Part shown: positions 45,618 to 53,977 of the stretch, piece after piece
Layout: each line of letters starts with the position of its first letter
Numbering within the stretch: position 1 is the stretch's first letter
Source: Ruminococcus sp.
GTDB taxonomy: Bacteria > Bacillota_A > Clostridia > Oscillospirales > Ruminococcaceae
Reading direction: 5' to 3'
Assembly (NCBI RefSeq): GCF_016283395.1
Contig: NZ_JAEEMU010000037.1
Location: forward strand, 116,105-180,104
Length of the DNA: 64,000 nucleotides
The notes under the pieces: model-generated
What the model saw: only the letters and a program-made list of their open reading frames with translations
The model's database searches: none
Told to the model about the DNA's origin: nothing
Program-made: the position numbers and the translations under genes

Positions 45618-46439
45618 TTATTCACTTTGCTTGGAAATACTGCGGATATAATGGAACAGATACTGCTGGGCTATACCTGCATCTTTTTTTGCAAATTCAG
45701 GAAATCCGTTTGGGTAATACTCTGCAAGGACTCTTTTTATCCATACATCTATTGGGAATGCTTCCGTTCTGTACATACCAAACAGAAGAACACATTCAGC
45801 AACCTTTGGCCCTACGCCTTTTATTTGCTTTAAAGCACTTCTTGCTTCATCTATTGGCATTTTTGATATAGCTGAAAGTTCAATAGTACCGTTTGCTACC
45901 TTTGATGCAGCATCTGCAATATATTTGGCTCTGAAACCGCTGCGAAGATACGATAGAGAGTCGGGAGTTTCAGCTGAAAGCTTTTCATAGTCAGGAAATC
46001 TGCCGTGATAATTCTCGCAAAGCCTGTCTATTATACCTTTTATTCTCGGGATATTGTTGTTTTGGGAAATAATGAAGGAAATAAGACACTCCCAGCTATC
46101 CTGCCTTAGCAGACGAATACCGCCTGCAAATTTACAAGCTTTTGAAAGAGTCTCATCTTCCGAAAAAGTCTTTTTTAACTCGGAATAATCTGTCTCAAAG
46201 TCGAAGTAGTTTATCCATTTTGAAACAAAATCATTTTCATCGGTATTATGAAAAATAAAACTTCCTTTGTCAGTCTGTGAAATAGTGAGCTTATTATTAA
46301 CAAAAGCTCCCTCATATGTACATATGTGATCAGACGGTATCTTCTTCCAGCGGAAAGCCTGTCCGCAGTCAAGAGTCTCATCAAGATCAAGATCGGGTTC
46401 GTAAACGATAATATCATTTCCCTGTATCCTGTAATCCAT
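45618..46439 (-). CDS. 8-oxoguanine DNA glycosylase/AP lyase, OGG1 type
   Basis: 273 residues of the HhH-GPD superfamily. The N-terminal OGG domain contains LDCGQAFRWKKI. The helix-hairpin-helix KGVGPKVAECVLLF carries the catalytic Lys 212, and the conserved Asp is at 231 in FPIDVWIKRVL. It would remove 8-oxoG opposite C and cut the strand, a defence that fits the oxygen-stress genes in this window. AAAGGAG precedes the ATG. Confidence 0.93.
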   Translation of the reverse strand: MDYRIQGNDIIVYEPDLDLDETLDCGQAFRWKKIPSDHICTYEGAFVNNKLTISQTDKGSFIFHNTDENDFVSKWINYFDFETDYSELKKTFSEDETLSKACKFAGGIRLLRQDSWECLISFIISQNNNIPRIKGIIDRLCENYHGRFPDYEKLSAETPDSLSYLRSGFRAKYIADAASKVANGTIELSAISKMPIDEARSALKQIKGVGPKVAECVLLFGMYRTEAFPIDVWIKRVLAEYYPNGFPEFAKKDAGIAQQYLFHYIRSISKQSE

Positions 46440-46488
46440 ATTTTTCTCCTTTAAATATAGTTATATATCTAAACAAAAAATCTTATAC

Positions 46489-46517
46489 TTGATTTTTCAT
46501 TTAAATTATACTAAAAT
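46489..46517 (+). promoter_or_regulatory. Promoter of the TPM lipoprotein
   Basis: TTGATT (46489-46494), a 17-base spacer and TAAAAT (46512-46517). Confidence 0.6.
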
Positions 46518-46551
46518 ATAATAGAGAATACAATAGCAAGGAATGATTTTT

Positions 46552-47406
46552 TTGAAAAAATTTTTATCTTCCATAATTTTTGCAGCTGCTATAGGTATGA
46601 TTTTTAGTGGTTGTTCATCAAAAAGTGACACCAAAGAAAGCCGTGTAGAAGCAACAAGCCAGCCTTTTACCGAACGTGAAGTGGAGTCAGCTGACGGTAC
46701 ATATATTTTTGATAAAGCTAATATCCTCGACACCGAAACTCTAAAAGCCTGTAATGACTATGCAGGCTGGCTCTATAAAGAGAAGCTTATAAATACAGCC
46801 GTTATAACAGTAAATGATCTTGATGGAAAGTTCCCTTATGATTATGCTGCCGAAGAATTCAATAAGCTTTACGAAGGAAAGGGAAGCGGTCTTGTTATTC
46901 TTATAAATAACGATACAAAATATGATTCTGTGTTCAGATCAGGTGCCTGTCTGTACGGCATATCCGATAAAGCAGAGAATAATGCTGTATACTGGGAAAC
47001 TAAAGAGGTATTCAAGGGCGATTACCGTTCTGCTATATTGCGACTTTTGCAGCTTGGCGAGCTTTGTCCTACACACGTTATCGACAATGCACAGGTATTT
47101 GACTCGAATCAGCTGAACAAGATCGAAAAAACGCTTAGTTCATGCAAAGAAGATGTAACAATAATTGCTTCACATAATGGTTCGGAAACGTCTAATGAAC
47201 AGATACTTCAGCAGTATTATGACCGAAAATATAATAACGATAAAGGCATAATGTTTATGCTTGATACGATATCAGGAAAGGTGATCGTCCATTCGTCTGA
47301 AAAGATTTCTTCTGATATTGAAAAAGCACTTAAAGATGCAAATGCATTGTCTTCAAAGGGTGATAACTACGGAGCTGTCAACAAAATTCTTGAAGCTCTG
47401 AAATAA
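46552..47406 (+). CDS. TPM-domain lipoprotein
   Basis: TTG start at 46552 with AAGGA nine bases upstream (the ATG three codons earlier abuts that site), giving 284 residues. Lipoprotein signal: KK, hydrophobic core, SGC lipobox near residue 21. The TPM (TLP18.3/Psb32/MOLO-1) domain covers about 40-165: VESADGTYIFDKANILDTETLK (cited as TYIFDKANILDTETL), INTAVITVNDLDGKFPYDYAAEEFNKLY-type block, GSGLVILINND. A second weaker TPM-like part follows. Related proteins have been tied to membrane protein repair or phosphatase activity; role here unknown. Confidence 0.78.
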   Translation: MKKFLSSIIFAAAIGMIFSGCSSKSDTKESRVEATSQPFTEREVESADGTYIFDKANILDTETLKACNDYAGWLYKEKLINTAVITVNDLDGKFPYDYAAEEFNKLYEGKGSGLVILINNDTKYDSVFRSGACLYGISDKAENNAVYWETKEVFKGDYRSAILRLLQLGELCPTHVIDNAQVFDSNQLNKIEKTLSSCKEDVTIIASHNGSETSNEQILQQYYDRKYNNDKGIMFMLDTISGKVIVHSSEKISSDIEKALKDANALSSKGDNYGAVNKILEALK

Positions 47407-47475
47407 GCCTTAATACTAAATGAATAAATAATAATTACATGATCATATACCATTTTTATAAGGAGTTGGTACAAT

Positions 47476-49332
47476 ATGCCGCCTGTTGGAGGTCCCAGAG
47501 GAATGGGATATCTTACCGATGAAGAAAAGAAGAACAGACCTAAAGTCACAAAACAGCTGCTGAAAAGAATATTTTCCTATTTAAAGCCTTATTGGAAACA
47601 AATGGTGATAGTACTCATTGCCATTGTCATTTCTTCGATCCTTACTCTTTTGCCTTCAGTCCTCACCGGTAAGATAATTGATGAAGGACTTATAGGCAGA
47701 AGTCTTAAAAAGCTTATATTCTTTATTGTTTTATCTCTTGTTGTAACTCTCGGTGCAAATCTTATAGGTGTACTTGAAAGCTATATGAATACATGGATAG
47801 CTCAGCATATAACTTATGATATGCGCAATAAAATGTATCTGCATCTGCAAAAAATGTCACAGAGATTTTTTACTTCCAATAATCAGGGTGATATAATAAC
47901 ACGTATGACCAGCGACATTTCGGGAGTTCAGCAGATAATAACAAATACACTTACAAGTATACTTTCAAATTCTATCACGCTTATTGTTGCGATGATAGTA
48001 ATGTTCAGACAAAACTGGGTACTTGCAATAGTCGGAATACTTGTTGTACCGTTGTTTGCTATCCCGACAAGAAGCGCAGGAAAGACAAGGTGGTCTATAA
48101 CTAAAGAATCACAGGCTTGCAGTGATGAAATAAACGGTATCCTGAACGAGACTATGTCAGTAAGCGGTCAGCTTCTTGTAAAGCTTTTCGGCATGGAAAA
48201 GACAGAATACGAAAAGTATGAAAATGTAAACCGCCGAATGATTAAGCTTAATATACGCGAAGGTATGGCAGGACGCTGGTTCAGAGTAGCTCTTACAACT
48301 TTTTCAAGTATCGGTCCAATGCTTATATATCTTGCAGGCGGAATACTTATGATGAAGTTTGATTCAGATCTTACTGTAGGTGATATTACTGTACTTGTTG
48401 CACTTCTCGGCAAAATGTACGGACCTGTAAATCAGCTTCTCAATATACAAGTCGATTGGATACGTTCAATGGCTATGTTCACACGAATTTTTGAATATTA
48501 CGATATGCCTGTTGAGATAGAGAATGCTCCCGATGCTATAACTCCTAAAGAAGCACCCGAGGGAAAAGTCGAGTTTAAAAACGTTGGATTCTATTACGAT
48601 AAAGAACGTCAGATACTCAGTGATATAAACTTTTCTCTTGACAGTGGAAAATGTATTGCAGTTGTAGGTCCGTCAGGTTCGGGCAAAAGTACACTTGTAA
48701 ATCTTATACCGCGTCTTTATGATGTTACGGCAGGCAGTGTACTGTTTGACGGTACAGACGTGAGAATGCTTGATCTTGCATATTTGCGCAGCCATATAGG
48801 TATAGTAAGTCAGGAAACCTATCTTTTTAACGGAACAATTCGTGAAAATCTTCTGTATGCAAAGCCTGATGCAACAGAAGAAGAGCTTATAAATGCTTGT
48901 AAGCAGGCTAATATATACGAATTTGTACAGAAACAGGAAAACGGGCTTGATACTGTTGTCGGCAACCGTGGTTTAAAGCTTTCAGGCGGCGAAAAACAGC
49001 GTATTTCCATTGCGCGAGTTCTGCTGAAAGATCCTGCACTTATGATATTTGATGAGGCTACTTCGGCTCTTGATTCTATATCAGAGCAAAAAATACAGGA
49101 TGCTATCGAGCCTCTTATCTCGTCACGTACAAGTATTCTTATTGCGCACAGACTGTCAACTATACTTGCAGCAGATGAGATACTCGTAATAAAGGACGGT
49201 ATTATCACAGAAAGAGGTACACACAGTGAGCTTGTAAACCGCGGTGGAGTCTATACAGAGCTCTATAAAACACAGTTCAGTAAAGCTGAAACAGGTGCAG
49301 AACGTTTTGAATATACGGAAGGTGAAGATTAA
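47476..49332 (+). CDS. ABC exporter half-transporter (permease-ATPase)
   Basis: 618 residues: six membrane helices in the first 340 residues, then an ATPase domain with Walker A VGPSGSGKST, Q-loop, signature LSGGEKQRISIA, Walker B LMIFDEATSALD and the switch His (IAHRLST). Being a half-transporter it must dimerise; no second half gene is adjacent, so a homodimer is likely. It resembles the MsbA/BmrA-type multidrug or lipid exporters. AAGGAG site present. Confidence 0.93.
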   Translation: MPPVGGPRGMGYLTDEEKKNRPKVTKQLLKRIFSYLKPYWKQMVIVLIAIVISSILTLLPSVLTGKIIDEGLIGRSLKKLIFFIVLSLVVTLGANLIGVLESYMNTWIAQHITYDMRNKMYLHLQKMSQRFFTSNNQGDIITRMTSDISGVQQIITNTLTSILSNSITLIVAMIVMFRQNWVLAIVGILVVPLFAIPTRSAGKTRWSITKESQACSDEINGILNETMSVSGQLLVKLFGMEKTEYEKYENVNRRMIKLNIREGMAGRWFRVALTTFSSIGPMLIYLAGGILMMKFDSDLTVGDITVLVALLGKMYGPVNQLLNIQVDWIRSMAMFTRIFEYYDMPVEIENAPDAITPKEAPEGKVEFKNVGFYYDKERQILSDINFSLDSGKCIAVVGPSGSGKSTLVNLIPRLYDVTAGSVLFDGTDVRMLDLAYLRSHIGIVSQETYLFNGTIRENLLYAKPDATEEELINACKQANIYEFVQKQENGLDTVVGNRGLKLSGGEKQRISIARVLLKDPALMIFDEATSALDSISEQKIQDAIEPLISSRTSILIAHRLSTILAADEILVIKDGIITERGTHSELVNRGGVYTELYKTQFSKAETGAERFEYTEGED

Positions 49333-49361
49333 CATTGCTTTCATGAAGGGAAGGATATGCT

Positions 49362-50054
49362 ATGAGTGAAAAGGATTTTTACATAGAAGCATTTGATAAT
49401 TTGCCTGCACTTGCTGATAACAGCGAGTCAGTTAAGGAAAAATTCGCTCACGTTTTCTATGATTTTTTACAATTGTCACATCTTTATGATTCAGCTATAG
49501 AAGTAGTAAAAACATATCTTGGCATACTTGATAATGAATTCAGCGTAAAATTTCAAAGGAACCCGATACATAATATTGAGAGTCGTTTGAAATCTCCTCA
49601 GTCAATAATAGGAAAGCTTCAAAAAAAGAATCTACCCTTATCTACAGAGGCTGCACGGAAAAATCTTCTTGATCTTGCAGGTATAAGAGTTACCTGCTAT
49701 TATATAACTGATATATATGCTATCGTTGAGATGCTTTCAAGACGTGATGATTTTACAGTGATAAAGCGAAAGGACTATATAAAAAATCCAAAACCAAGCG
49801 GATACAGGAGCTATCACATGATACTAAATGTACCTGTATATTTATCTACTCACAAGGAATATGCTCCTGTAGAGATACAGATACGTACTATGGCTATGGA
49901 TTTCTGGGCGAGTCTTGAGCACCAGTTGAAATATAAGACTTCCTCAGATATTCCACACGAGATATCAGAGGAACTGAAAGAATGTGCAGAAAGAATTGCA
50001 CAGACGGATCTGCAGATGCAGAATATATATATGCAGATCAAAGATATGGAATAG
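49362..50054 (+). CDS. Small alarmone synthetase, RelQ/YjbM type
   Basis: A 230-residue stand-alone RelA/SpoT synthetase domain, without a hydrolase or TGS/ACT parts. Key motifs: DLAGIRVTCYY (about 104-114), KNPKPSGYRSYH (141-152) and VEIQIRTMAMDFWASLEH (170-187). It would make (p)ppGpp or pGpp independently of the ribosome. It follows the exporter by 29 bases and ends at a strong terminator, so both may be one transcript. Confidence 0.93.
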   Translation: MSEKDFYIEAFDNLPALADNSESVKEKFAHVFYDFLQLSHLYDSAIEVVKTYLGILDNEFSVKFQRNPIHNIESRLKSPQSIIGKLQKKNLPLSTEAARKNLLDLAGIRVTCYYITDIYAIVEMLSRRDDFTVIKRKDYIKNPKPSGYRSYHMILNVPVYLSTHKEYAPVEIQIRTMAMDFWASLEHQLKYKTSSDIPHEISEELKECAERIAQTDLQMQNIYMQIKDME

Positions 50055-50060
50055 AATTAT

Positions 50061-50090
50061 AAAAGCTCATCGAAAACGATGAGCTTTTTC
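50061..50090 (+). terminator. Intrinsic terminator after the alarmone synthetase
   Basis: A 12-bp stem AAAAGCTCATCG and CGATGAGCTTTT with a four-base loop and a T-run. Confidence 0.9.
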
Positions 50091-50135
50091 GGCATAAAAG
50101 TATTTTAAATAATCCGATTTACAAAAAAATCCCCG

Positions 50136-50164
50136 TTCACAAACACTCTGACTAATGTTATAAT
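50136..50164 (+). promoter_or_regulatory. Promoter of the DUF6514-like gene
   Basis: TTCACA (50136-50141), a 17-base spacer and TATAAT (50159-50164). Confidence 0.6.
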
Positions 50165-50201
50165 ATTAAAGTCATCAGTCATAAAAGAAAGGAGCATAAA
50201 A

Positions 50202-50504
50202 ATGTTCGGGGTAGTTAAAAAAATAAAGCGTGAGGTCATAGATAAAACGATCTATATGGAAATATTTGGCGATAACAAAGTTGCATACAGAGTTTTAAGC
50301 GGAAGAATGAGGATATTTGATGATGAAGTTATTACATACGGCATAGAAGTTATCGACCACAGAAATGGTCATAAAGAGATAATATCTGATTTTTCACGAA
50401 ATATAGAAGATGCAGTAGCTTTTGCGGAAATGCTCATAAGTCTGAAAGTAAGACCTTGCCAGCTTTACAGCAAAGCACTTGATTATTTACGCGTATCCAT
50501 ATAA
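50202..50504 (+). CDS. Small DUF6514-like protein
   Basis: 100 residues, soluble. The pattern YGIEVIDHRNG...ISDFSRNIEDAVAFAEMLISLKVRPCQLYS looks like the clostridial DUF6514 family (small proteins with VTYGIEV and a C-terminal helix followed by a P-x-x-L). Function unknown. It has a good AAAGGAG site and its own promoter, with a separate promoter for the next gene. Confidence 0.65.
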   Translation: MFGVVKKIKREVIDKTIYMEIFGDNKVAYRVLSGRMRIFDDEVITYGIEVIDHRNGHKEIISDFSRNIEDAVAFAEMLISLKVRPCQLYSKALDYLRVSI

Positions 50505-50521
50505 AATTTACTTTTTGGGTA

Positions 50522-50550
50522 TGGACAAATTGATTTTTTTATGATATAAT
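50522..50550 (+). promoter_or_regulatory. Promoter of the YdbC-like gene
   Basis: TGGACA (50522-50527), a 17-base spacer and TATAAT (50545-50550). Confidence 0.7.
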
Positions 50551-50596
50551 ATCAAATTGAATGGTAAATAGCCATATCTGGAAAGGAGAGATCGCA

Positions 50597-50830
50597 TTGG
50601 CTGAACTTAAATACGAGATCACAGAGAAATTGGGTGTTCTTTCTGAGAACGCTAAAGGCTGGACAAAAGAGCTTAACATGGTAAGCTGGAACGAGCACGA
50701 ACCTAAGTACGACATTAGAGAATGGTCTCCTGATCATTCAAGAATGGGCAAGGGCGTAACTCTTACAGCAGACGAGCTTGCAGAGCTTAAAGAGCTTCTT
50801 GCAGGAATTGACCTTGATTCTTTTGAATAA
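50597..50830 (+). CDS. YdbC/PC4-like small ssDNA-binding protein
   Basis: 77 residues from a TTG start, eight bases after AAAGGAG. The translation LKYEITEKLGVLSENAKGW then TKELNMVSWNEHEPKYDIREWSPDH (cited in parts) and MGKGVTLTADELAELKELL is the YdbC family, a PC4-like fold shown for Lactococcus YdbC to bind single-stranded nucleic acid. The longer ATG reading would start before the ribosome site. It is a monocistronic gene between promoter and terminator, with a codon profile suggesting good expression. Confidence 0.88.
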   Translation: MAELKYEITEKLGVLSENAKGWTKELNMVSWNEHEPKYDIREWSPDHSRMGKGVTLTADELAELKELLAGIDLDSFE

Positions 50831-50834
50831 GCAT

Positions 50835-50863
50835 AAAAAAGCAGCTCATTGAGCTGCTTTTTT
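50835..50863. terminator. Bidirectional terminator between the ydbC-like gene and uppP
   Basis: A 7-bp stem GCAGCTC and GAGCTGC with a three-base loop, flanked by six A on the left and seven T on the right. It serves both convergent genes. Confidence 0.9.
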
Positions 50864-50864
50864 C

Positions 50865-51728
50865 TTATTTCAATATTGCTTTTCCGCCAAAATATGCAAG
50901 TACAAGTACTCCGAGTACTATTCTATACCAGCCAAATACCTTGAAATCGTGTTTTTTGATATAGTCCATGAGGAACTTGATAACAAAAACAGATACTAAA
51001 AATGCAACTATCATACCGACCAGAAGTACTGCAAGTTCGCTTCCTGTAAAGTCAAAACCGAACTTTACAAGCTTCAGCAGACTTGCTCCAAACATTACAG
51101 GAACAGCAAGATAAAATGTGAATTCAGCAGCAACTGTACGCGAAACACCAATAAGGAGAGCACCGACTATAGTTGCGCCTGAACGTGATGTACCCGGGAA
51201 TATTGCAGCTATAAGTTGAAAAATACCGATGATAAATGCTGCTTTGTATGTAAGCTCAGCAATTGTATTTATCTTCGCTTTTTTGCCTTTGTTCCAGTTT
51301 TCAACGATAATGAATGCGATACCGAATACGATAAGTGCTATCGCAACAGTCCAGGGATTGTAGAAATGCTTATCTACCCAGTCCTCGGTTAAGTAACCTA
51401 TTACAGCAGCAGGTACACAAGCAACAAGGACCTTGAACCACATCTGGAATATATCTGTTTTTACCATTTGGCCGAAAGGTGATTTATTCAGCGGATGCTG
51501 ATTATCTTTTTTACCGAACGGCCAGAGCTTTTTCCAGAATATAACGACAACAGCCATGATTGCCCCCAGCTGTATAACAACGTCGAACATTTCCTTGAAT
51601 TCATCGGATTTATCGAGTTTCAGAAATTCTCCCACGAGGATAAGATGACCTGTACTGCTTATCGGAAGCCATTCTGTAATGCCTTCTACAATACCAAGTA
51701 TGATTGTTTTGATTATCTCCCAAAACAT
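50865..51728 (-). CDS. uppP: Undecaprenyl-diphosphatase UppP (BacA)
   Basis: Recycles the lipid carrier for peptidoglycan; associated with bacitracin tolerance. 287 residues, eight membrane helices. Signatures: GIVEGITEWLPISSTGHLIL near the N-terminus (Glu and Ser in EGxTEFxPVSSTGH type) and PGTSRSGATIVGALLIGVSR. It is a single gene with a consensus promoter. Confidence 0.95.
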   Translation of the reverse strand: MFWEIIKTIILGIVEGITEWLPISSTGHLILVGEFLKLDKSDEFKEMFDVVIQLGAIMAVVVIFWKKLWPFGKKDNQHPLNKSPFGQMVKTDIFQMWFKVLVACVPAAVIGYLTEDWVDKHFYNPWTVAIALIVFGIAFIIVENWNKGKKAKINTIAELTYKAAFIIGIFQLIAAIFPGTSRSGATIVGALLIGVSRTVAAEFTFYLAVPVMFGASLLKLVKFGFDFTGSELAVLLVGMIVAFLVSVFVIKFLMDYIKKHDFKVFGWYRIVLGVLVLAYFGGKAILK

Positions 51729-51763
51729 TATGTAAGTTTCCTTTCATATAAAATACAGATGAT

Positions 51764-51792
51764 ATTATAACATATTTAAATCTGCGTGTCAA
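51764..51792 (-). promoter_or_regulatory. Consensus promoter of uppP
   Basis: On the minus strand TTGACA (51787-51792), a 17-base spacer and TATAAT (51764-51769). The -35 overlaps the stop of the Crp/Fnr gene. Confidence 0.8.
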
Positions 51793-52457
51793 TTGTCTGA
51801 ATCAAGGTTTCTTATTAATTTAAATTTTCTTTTTGATATTGTTAGCACACCTGTTCGTTTTAACCTTGTAATTTCACGTTGGAGCGCACTTCGATTTACA
51901 CAAAGATAATCGGATAAAGCGGTTGTAGAGAATGGGATCTGAGGAATTTTTCCTTTTGGAGTTTTTTCTTCTATTATACTGAGACAGCTTATAAGTTTAT
52001 CTTCTATAGTTCGTTGACTGAGGACTTCTATTCTTTCGTTGAGCGAGATAGCCTTTTCTGACATAAGCTCCAAAAGATTTTCAACTACCCTTGAATGACA
52101 TTGGCAGGCATTTTCACATCTTTTTGTAATTTCCGATCTTCTTACAAACATTACTTCACATTCTGTTTCTGCAATTATTTCAACGCTGCTTCGCTGAGAG
52201 GCTGTAAAAGTAAAGTATACTCCAAAGATATTTTGTTCTTCGAGAGATTCCATTATTGATCTTACGCCGTTTATATCATATCTGACCATAACTGCTGTAC
52301 CGTTAAGCACTATACCTAGTTTATCTGGATTATCCGAATAATCCATGATTCTTCCGCCGGGTTTGAATTTTTTAATCTCGGCGTTGAAGCAGTCTATCAT
52401 ACGGCGACAGTCTTCGCGTTCTATGCCTTTAAACAATATGTTATTTTCGGGTAACAT
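51789..52457 (-). CDS. Crp/Fnr family transcriptional regulator
   Basis: 222 residues: a cyclic-nucleotide-binding-like sensor domain (about 20-115), a dimer helix (about 120-150) and a C-terminal helix-turn-helix (about 176-200, STTALSDYLCVNRSALQREI). The group C114, C118, C120, H121 (RCENACQCH) sits at the start of the dimer helix, and two further Cys are at 17 and 23, so a metal or redox sensor is possible. It is divergent from an NrdD-tail-like gene and reverse rubrerythrin, with an 18-bp palindrome between. Confidence 0.9.
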   Translation of the reverse strand: MLPENNILFKGIEREDCRRMIDCFNAEIKKFKPGGRIMDYSDNPDKLGIVLNGTAVMVRYDINGVRSIMESLEEQNIFGVYFTFTASQRSSVEIIAETECEVMFVRRSEITKRCENACQCHSRVVENLLELMSEKAISLNERIEVLSQRTIEDKLISCLSIIEEKTPKGKIPQIPFSTTALSDYLCVNRSALQREITRLKRTGVLTISKRKFKLIRNLDSDN

Positions 52458-52470
52458 AAAAAACTCCTTT

Positions 52471-52488
52471 CTGTTGCATTTGCAACAG
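52471..52488. promoter_or_regulatory. 18-bp perfect palindrome, likely Crp/Fnr operator
   Basis: CTGTTGCA, two bases (TT), TGCAACAG. It is a perfect inverted repeat of 8-bp arms. It lies 14 bases from the regulator start and its centre (52479.5) is about 41.5 bases before the predicted start of the rightward transcript. The position and symmetry are those of a Crp/Fnr-type site; the binding protein is inferred. Confidence 0.7.
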
Positions 52489-52504
52489 ATTTTTCTTTTA
52501 CTTT

Positions 52505-52533
52505 ATGATACAATATATTCAGACAAAAGTCAA
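52505..52533 (-). promoter_or_regulatory. Promoter of the Crp/Fnr regulator gene
   Basis: On the minus strand TTGACT (52528-52533), a 17-base spacer and TATCAT (52505-52510). Its start would be near 52497, so the palindrome lies at about +10 to +27, a position for repression. Confidence 0.7.
52509..52514 (+). promoter_or_regulatory. -10 element for the rightward rubrerythrin transcript
   Basis: TACAAT (52509-52514) with no good -35, as expected of an activated promoter. It overlaps the -10 of the leftward promoter, so the two are likely to exclude each other. Confidence 0.5.
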
Positions 52534-52558
52534 CACTATTCTAATGGAGGTCATTACA

Positions 52559-52825
52559 ATGAAGGTAAATGTTATAGGTGAACAGCTTTCACAGGACGAG
52601 ATCAACGCATATATTGATTATGGCAAAAAGAAGTACAGTGACAGAGAAATTCTTGGAATGACTGTAAAGACAGACGGTGAATACGTAGATCTCCAGTATG
52701 ATTTTGCAAAGGATATCCCTTTTGACAGAATAAGAAGGATAACAGGATATCTTGTAGGTACTCTTGATCGTTTCAATGACGGAAAACGTGCTGAGGAGCA
52801 TGACAGAGTAAAGCATTCTGTATAA
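52559..52825 (+). CDS. Small NrdD-C-terminal-like protein (NRDD family)
   Basis: 88 residues from ATG 52559, eight bases after GGAGG. The C-terminal half reads FDRIRRITGYLVGTLDRFND then GKRAEEHDRVKHSV, close to the end of anaerobic ribonucleotide reductase NrdD (RRVxGYLG...FNxGKxxExxxRVKH), but without the Cys ligands and the radical Gly. It is a free-standing version of that tail. Its catalytic activity is unlikely; a regulatory or assembly role is possible. It lies upstream of reverse rubrerythrin and is probably co-transcribed. Confidence 0.7.
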   Translation: MKVNVIGEQLSQDEINAYIDYGKKKYSDREILGMTVKTDGEYVDLQYDFAKDIPFDRIRRITGYLVGTLDRFNDGKRAEEHDRVKHSV

Positions 52826-52888
52826 ATATCTGTTGATTCGGTACAAAACCGTTCACAGAATTATAATAAAAACACGGAGGTAATAATC

Positions 52889-53440
52889 ATGAAAAAATAC
52901 GTATGTCCAATTTGCGGTTACGTTCACGAAGGAGATGCACCACCTGAAAAATGTCCTCAGTGCGGCGTTCCAGGTTCAAAATTCATTGAAAAGGAAGCAG
53001 GAGAAAAGCTTGTTTTTGCTTGCGAGCATGAACTTGGAGTTGCAAAGGCTGTAACTGATACTGAAATAATCGAAGGACTCCGTTCCAACTTCAACGGCGA
53101 ATGTACAGAAGTTGGTATGTATCTTGCAATGGCAAGAGTAGCATATAGAGAAGGCTATGCAGAGATAGGTGCATATTGGGAAAAGGCTGCTTACGAAGAG
53201 GCAGAGCACGCTGCAAAGTTTGCTGAGCTTCTTGGCGAGGTTCTCTCTTCTTCAACAAAAGAAAACCTTGAAAAGAGAGTTGCTGCCGAGCATGGAGCTA
53301 CAGAAGGTAAGCTCAAGCTTGCTAAGAGAGCAAAAGAGCTTAATCTCGATGCTATACATGATACAGTACATGAAATGGCAAAAGACGAAGCTCGCCACGG
53401 CAAGGCTTTTGAAGGACTTCTCAAGAGATATTTTGGCTAA
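52889..53440 (+). CDS. Reverse rubrerythrin
   Basis: 183 residues: an N-terminal rubredoxin domain (CPICG at 6-10, CPQCG at 22-26) followed by a ferritin-like di-iron domain with the E-x6-Y and EEAEHAAKF ligand helices and DEARHGKAF. The rubredoxin-first order is that of the revRbr proteins of Clostridium, which reduce peroxide and oxygen with NADH via a partner reductase. GGAGG precedes the ATG. A short spacer of 63 bases follows the NrdD-tail-like gene. Confidence 0.95.
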   Translation: MKKYVCPICGYVHEGDAPPEKCPQCGVPGSKFIEKEAGEKLVFACEHELGVAKAVTDTEIIEGLRSNFNGECTEVGMYLAMARVAYREGYAEIGAYWEKAAYEEAEHAAKFAELLGEVLSSSTKENLEKRVAAEHGATEGKLKLAKRAKELNLDAIHDTVHEMAKDEARHGKAFEGLLKRYFG

Positions 53441-53468
53441 TATTTATATTTTAGTTAATATTTAAAGA

Positions 53469-53499
53469 AAGACGTAGCATATGCTGCGTCTTTTTTTCG
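53469..53499. terminator. Terminator after reverse rubrerythrin
   Basis: AAGACGTAGCAT (53469-53480) and ATGCTGCGTCTT (53481-53492) pair with one G-T wobble, followed by seven T. A-rich sequence on the left suggests it also ends the convergent lipoprotein gene. Confidence 0.85.
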
Positions 53500-53526
53500 T
53501 AATAGACAACTATGTTTTTGATTATA

Positions 53527-53919
53527 TTATTCGATCGGGATAATTGGCAGATCTATCGGCTCATCATTATATGTACGAGTGGTAGCAGACTCAGTAGGGG
53601 AATCAGTTGACTGGGTTAAAGCTGATTCAACATTTGAATTGTCGTTATCAACAGTTGTGCTTTCAGTCAAACTATCAGTTATCTTTGCTGTAGTGACTAA
53701 TGCACTGTCTGTTGTTTTTTCTGTTATTGTGGTTTCGGTCTTAATTTCGATATTTGTAGTAGTTAGTGTTGCAGCAATATTGTTTTCGATTGCAGCAGTT
53801 GTTACAGTTGATGTATGTGTGGTGGTATCAGCTACATAGTCTGATGTTGAACCACCGCTGTCTTTACAGCTTGTCAGCAGAAGTGCTAACATTATTATTG
53901 CAAATATTGATTTTTTCAT
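53527..53919 (-). CDS. Small Thr/Ser-rich lipoprotein
   Basis: 130 residues. Signal peptide with lipobox LLTSC at about 15-19. The mature part is low-complexity, about a third Thr, with Ser, Asp, Glu and Val, and ends in a Pro/Ile-rich tail. No domain recognised. Such a chain is probably an extended, possibly glycosylated surface spacer, though it carries no partner domain here. Single gene with its own promoter (TTGCAT/17/TATAAT). Confidence 0.7.
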   Translation of the reverse strand: MKKSIFAIIMLALLLTSCKDSGGSTSDYVADTTTHTSTVTTAAIENNIAATLTTTNIEIKTETTITEKTTDSALVTTAKITDSLTESTTVDNDNSNVESALTQSTDSPTESATTRTYNDEPIDLPIIPIE

Positions 53920-53948
53920 ATTTATTCTCCGATCTTCATGATGAAATT

Positions 53949-53977
53949 ATTATATCACTTCATTGCGGATAATGCAA
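53949..53977 (-). promoter_or_regulatory. Promoter of the Thr/Ser-rich lipoprotein
   Basis: On the minus strand TTGCAT (53972-53977), a 17-base spacer and TATAAT (53949-53954). Confidence 0.6.
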
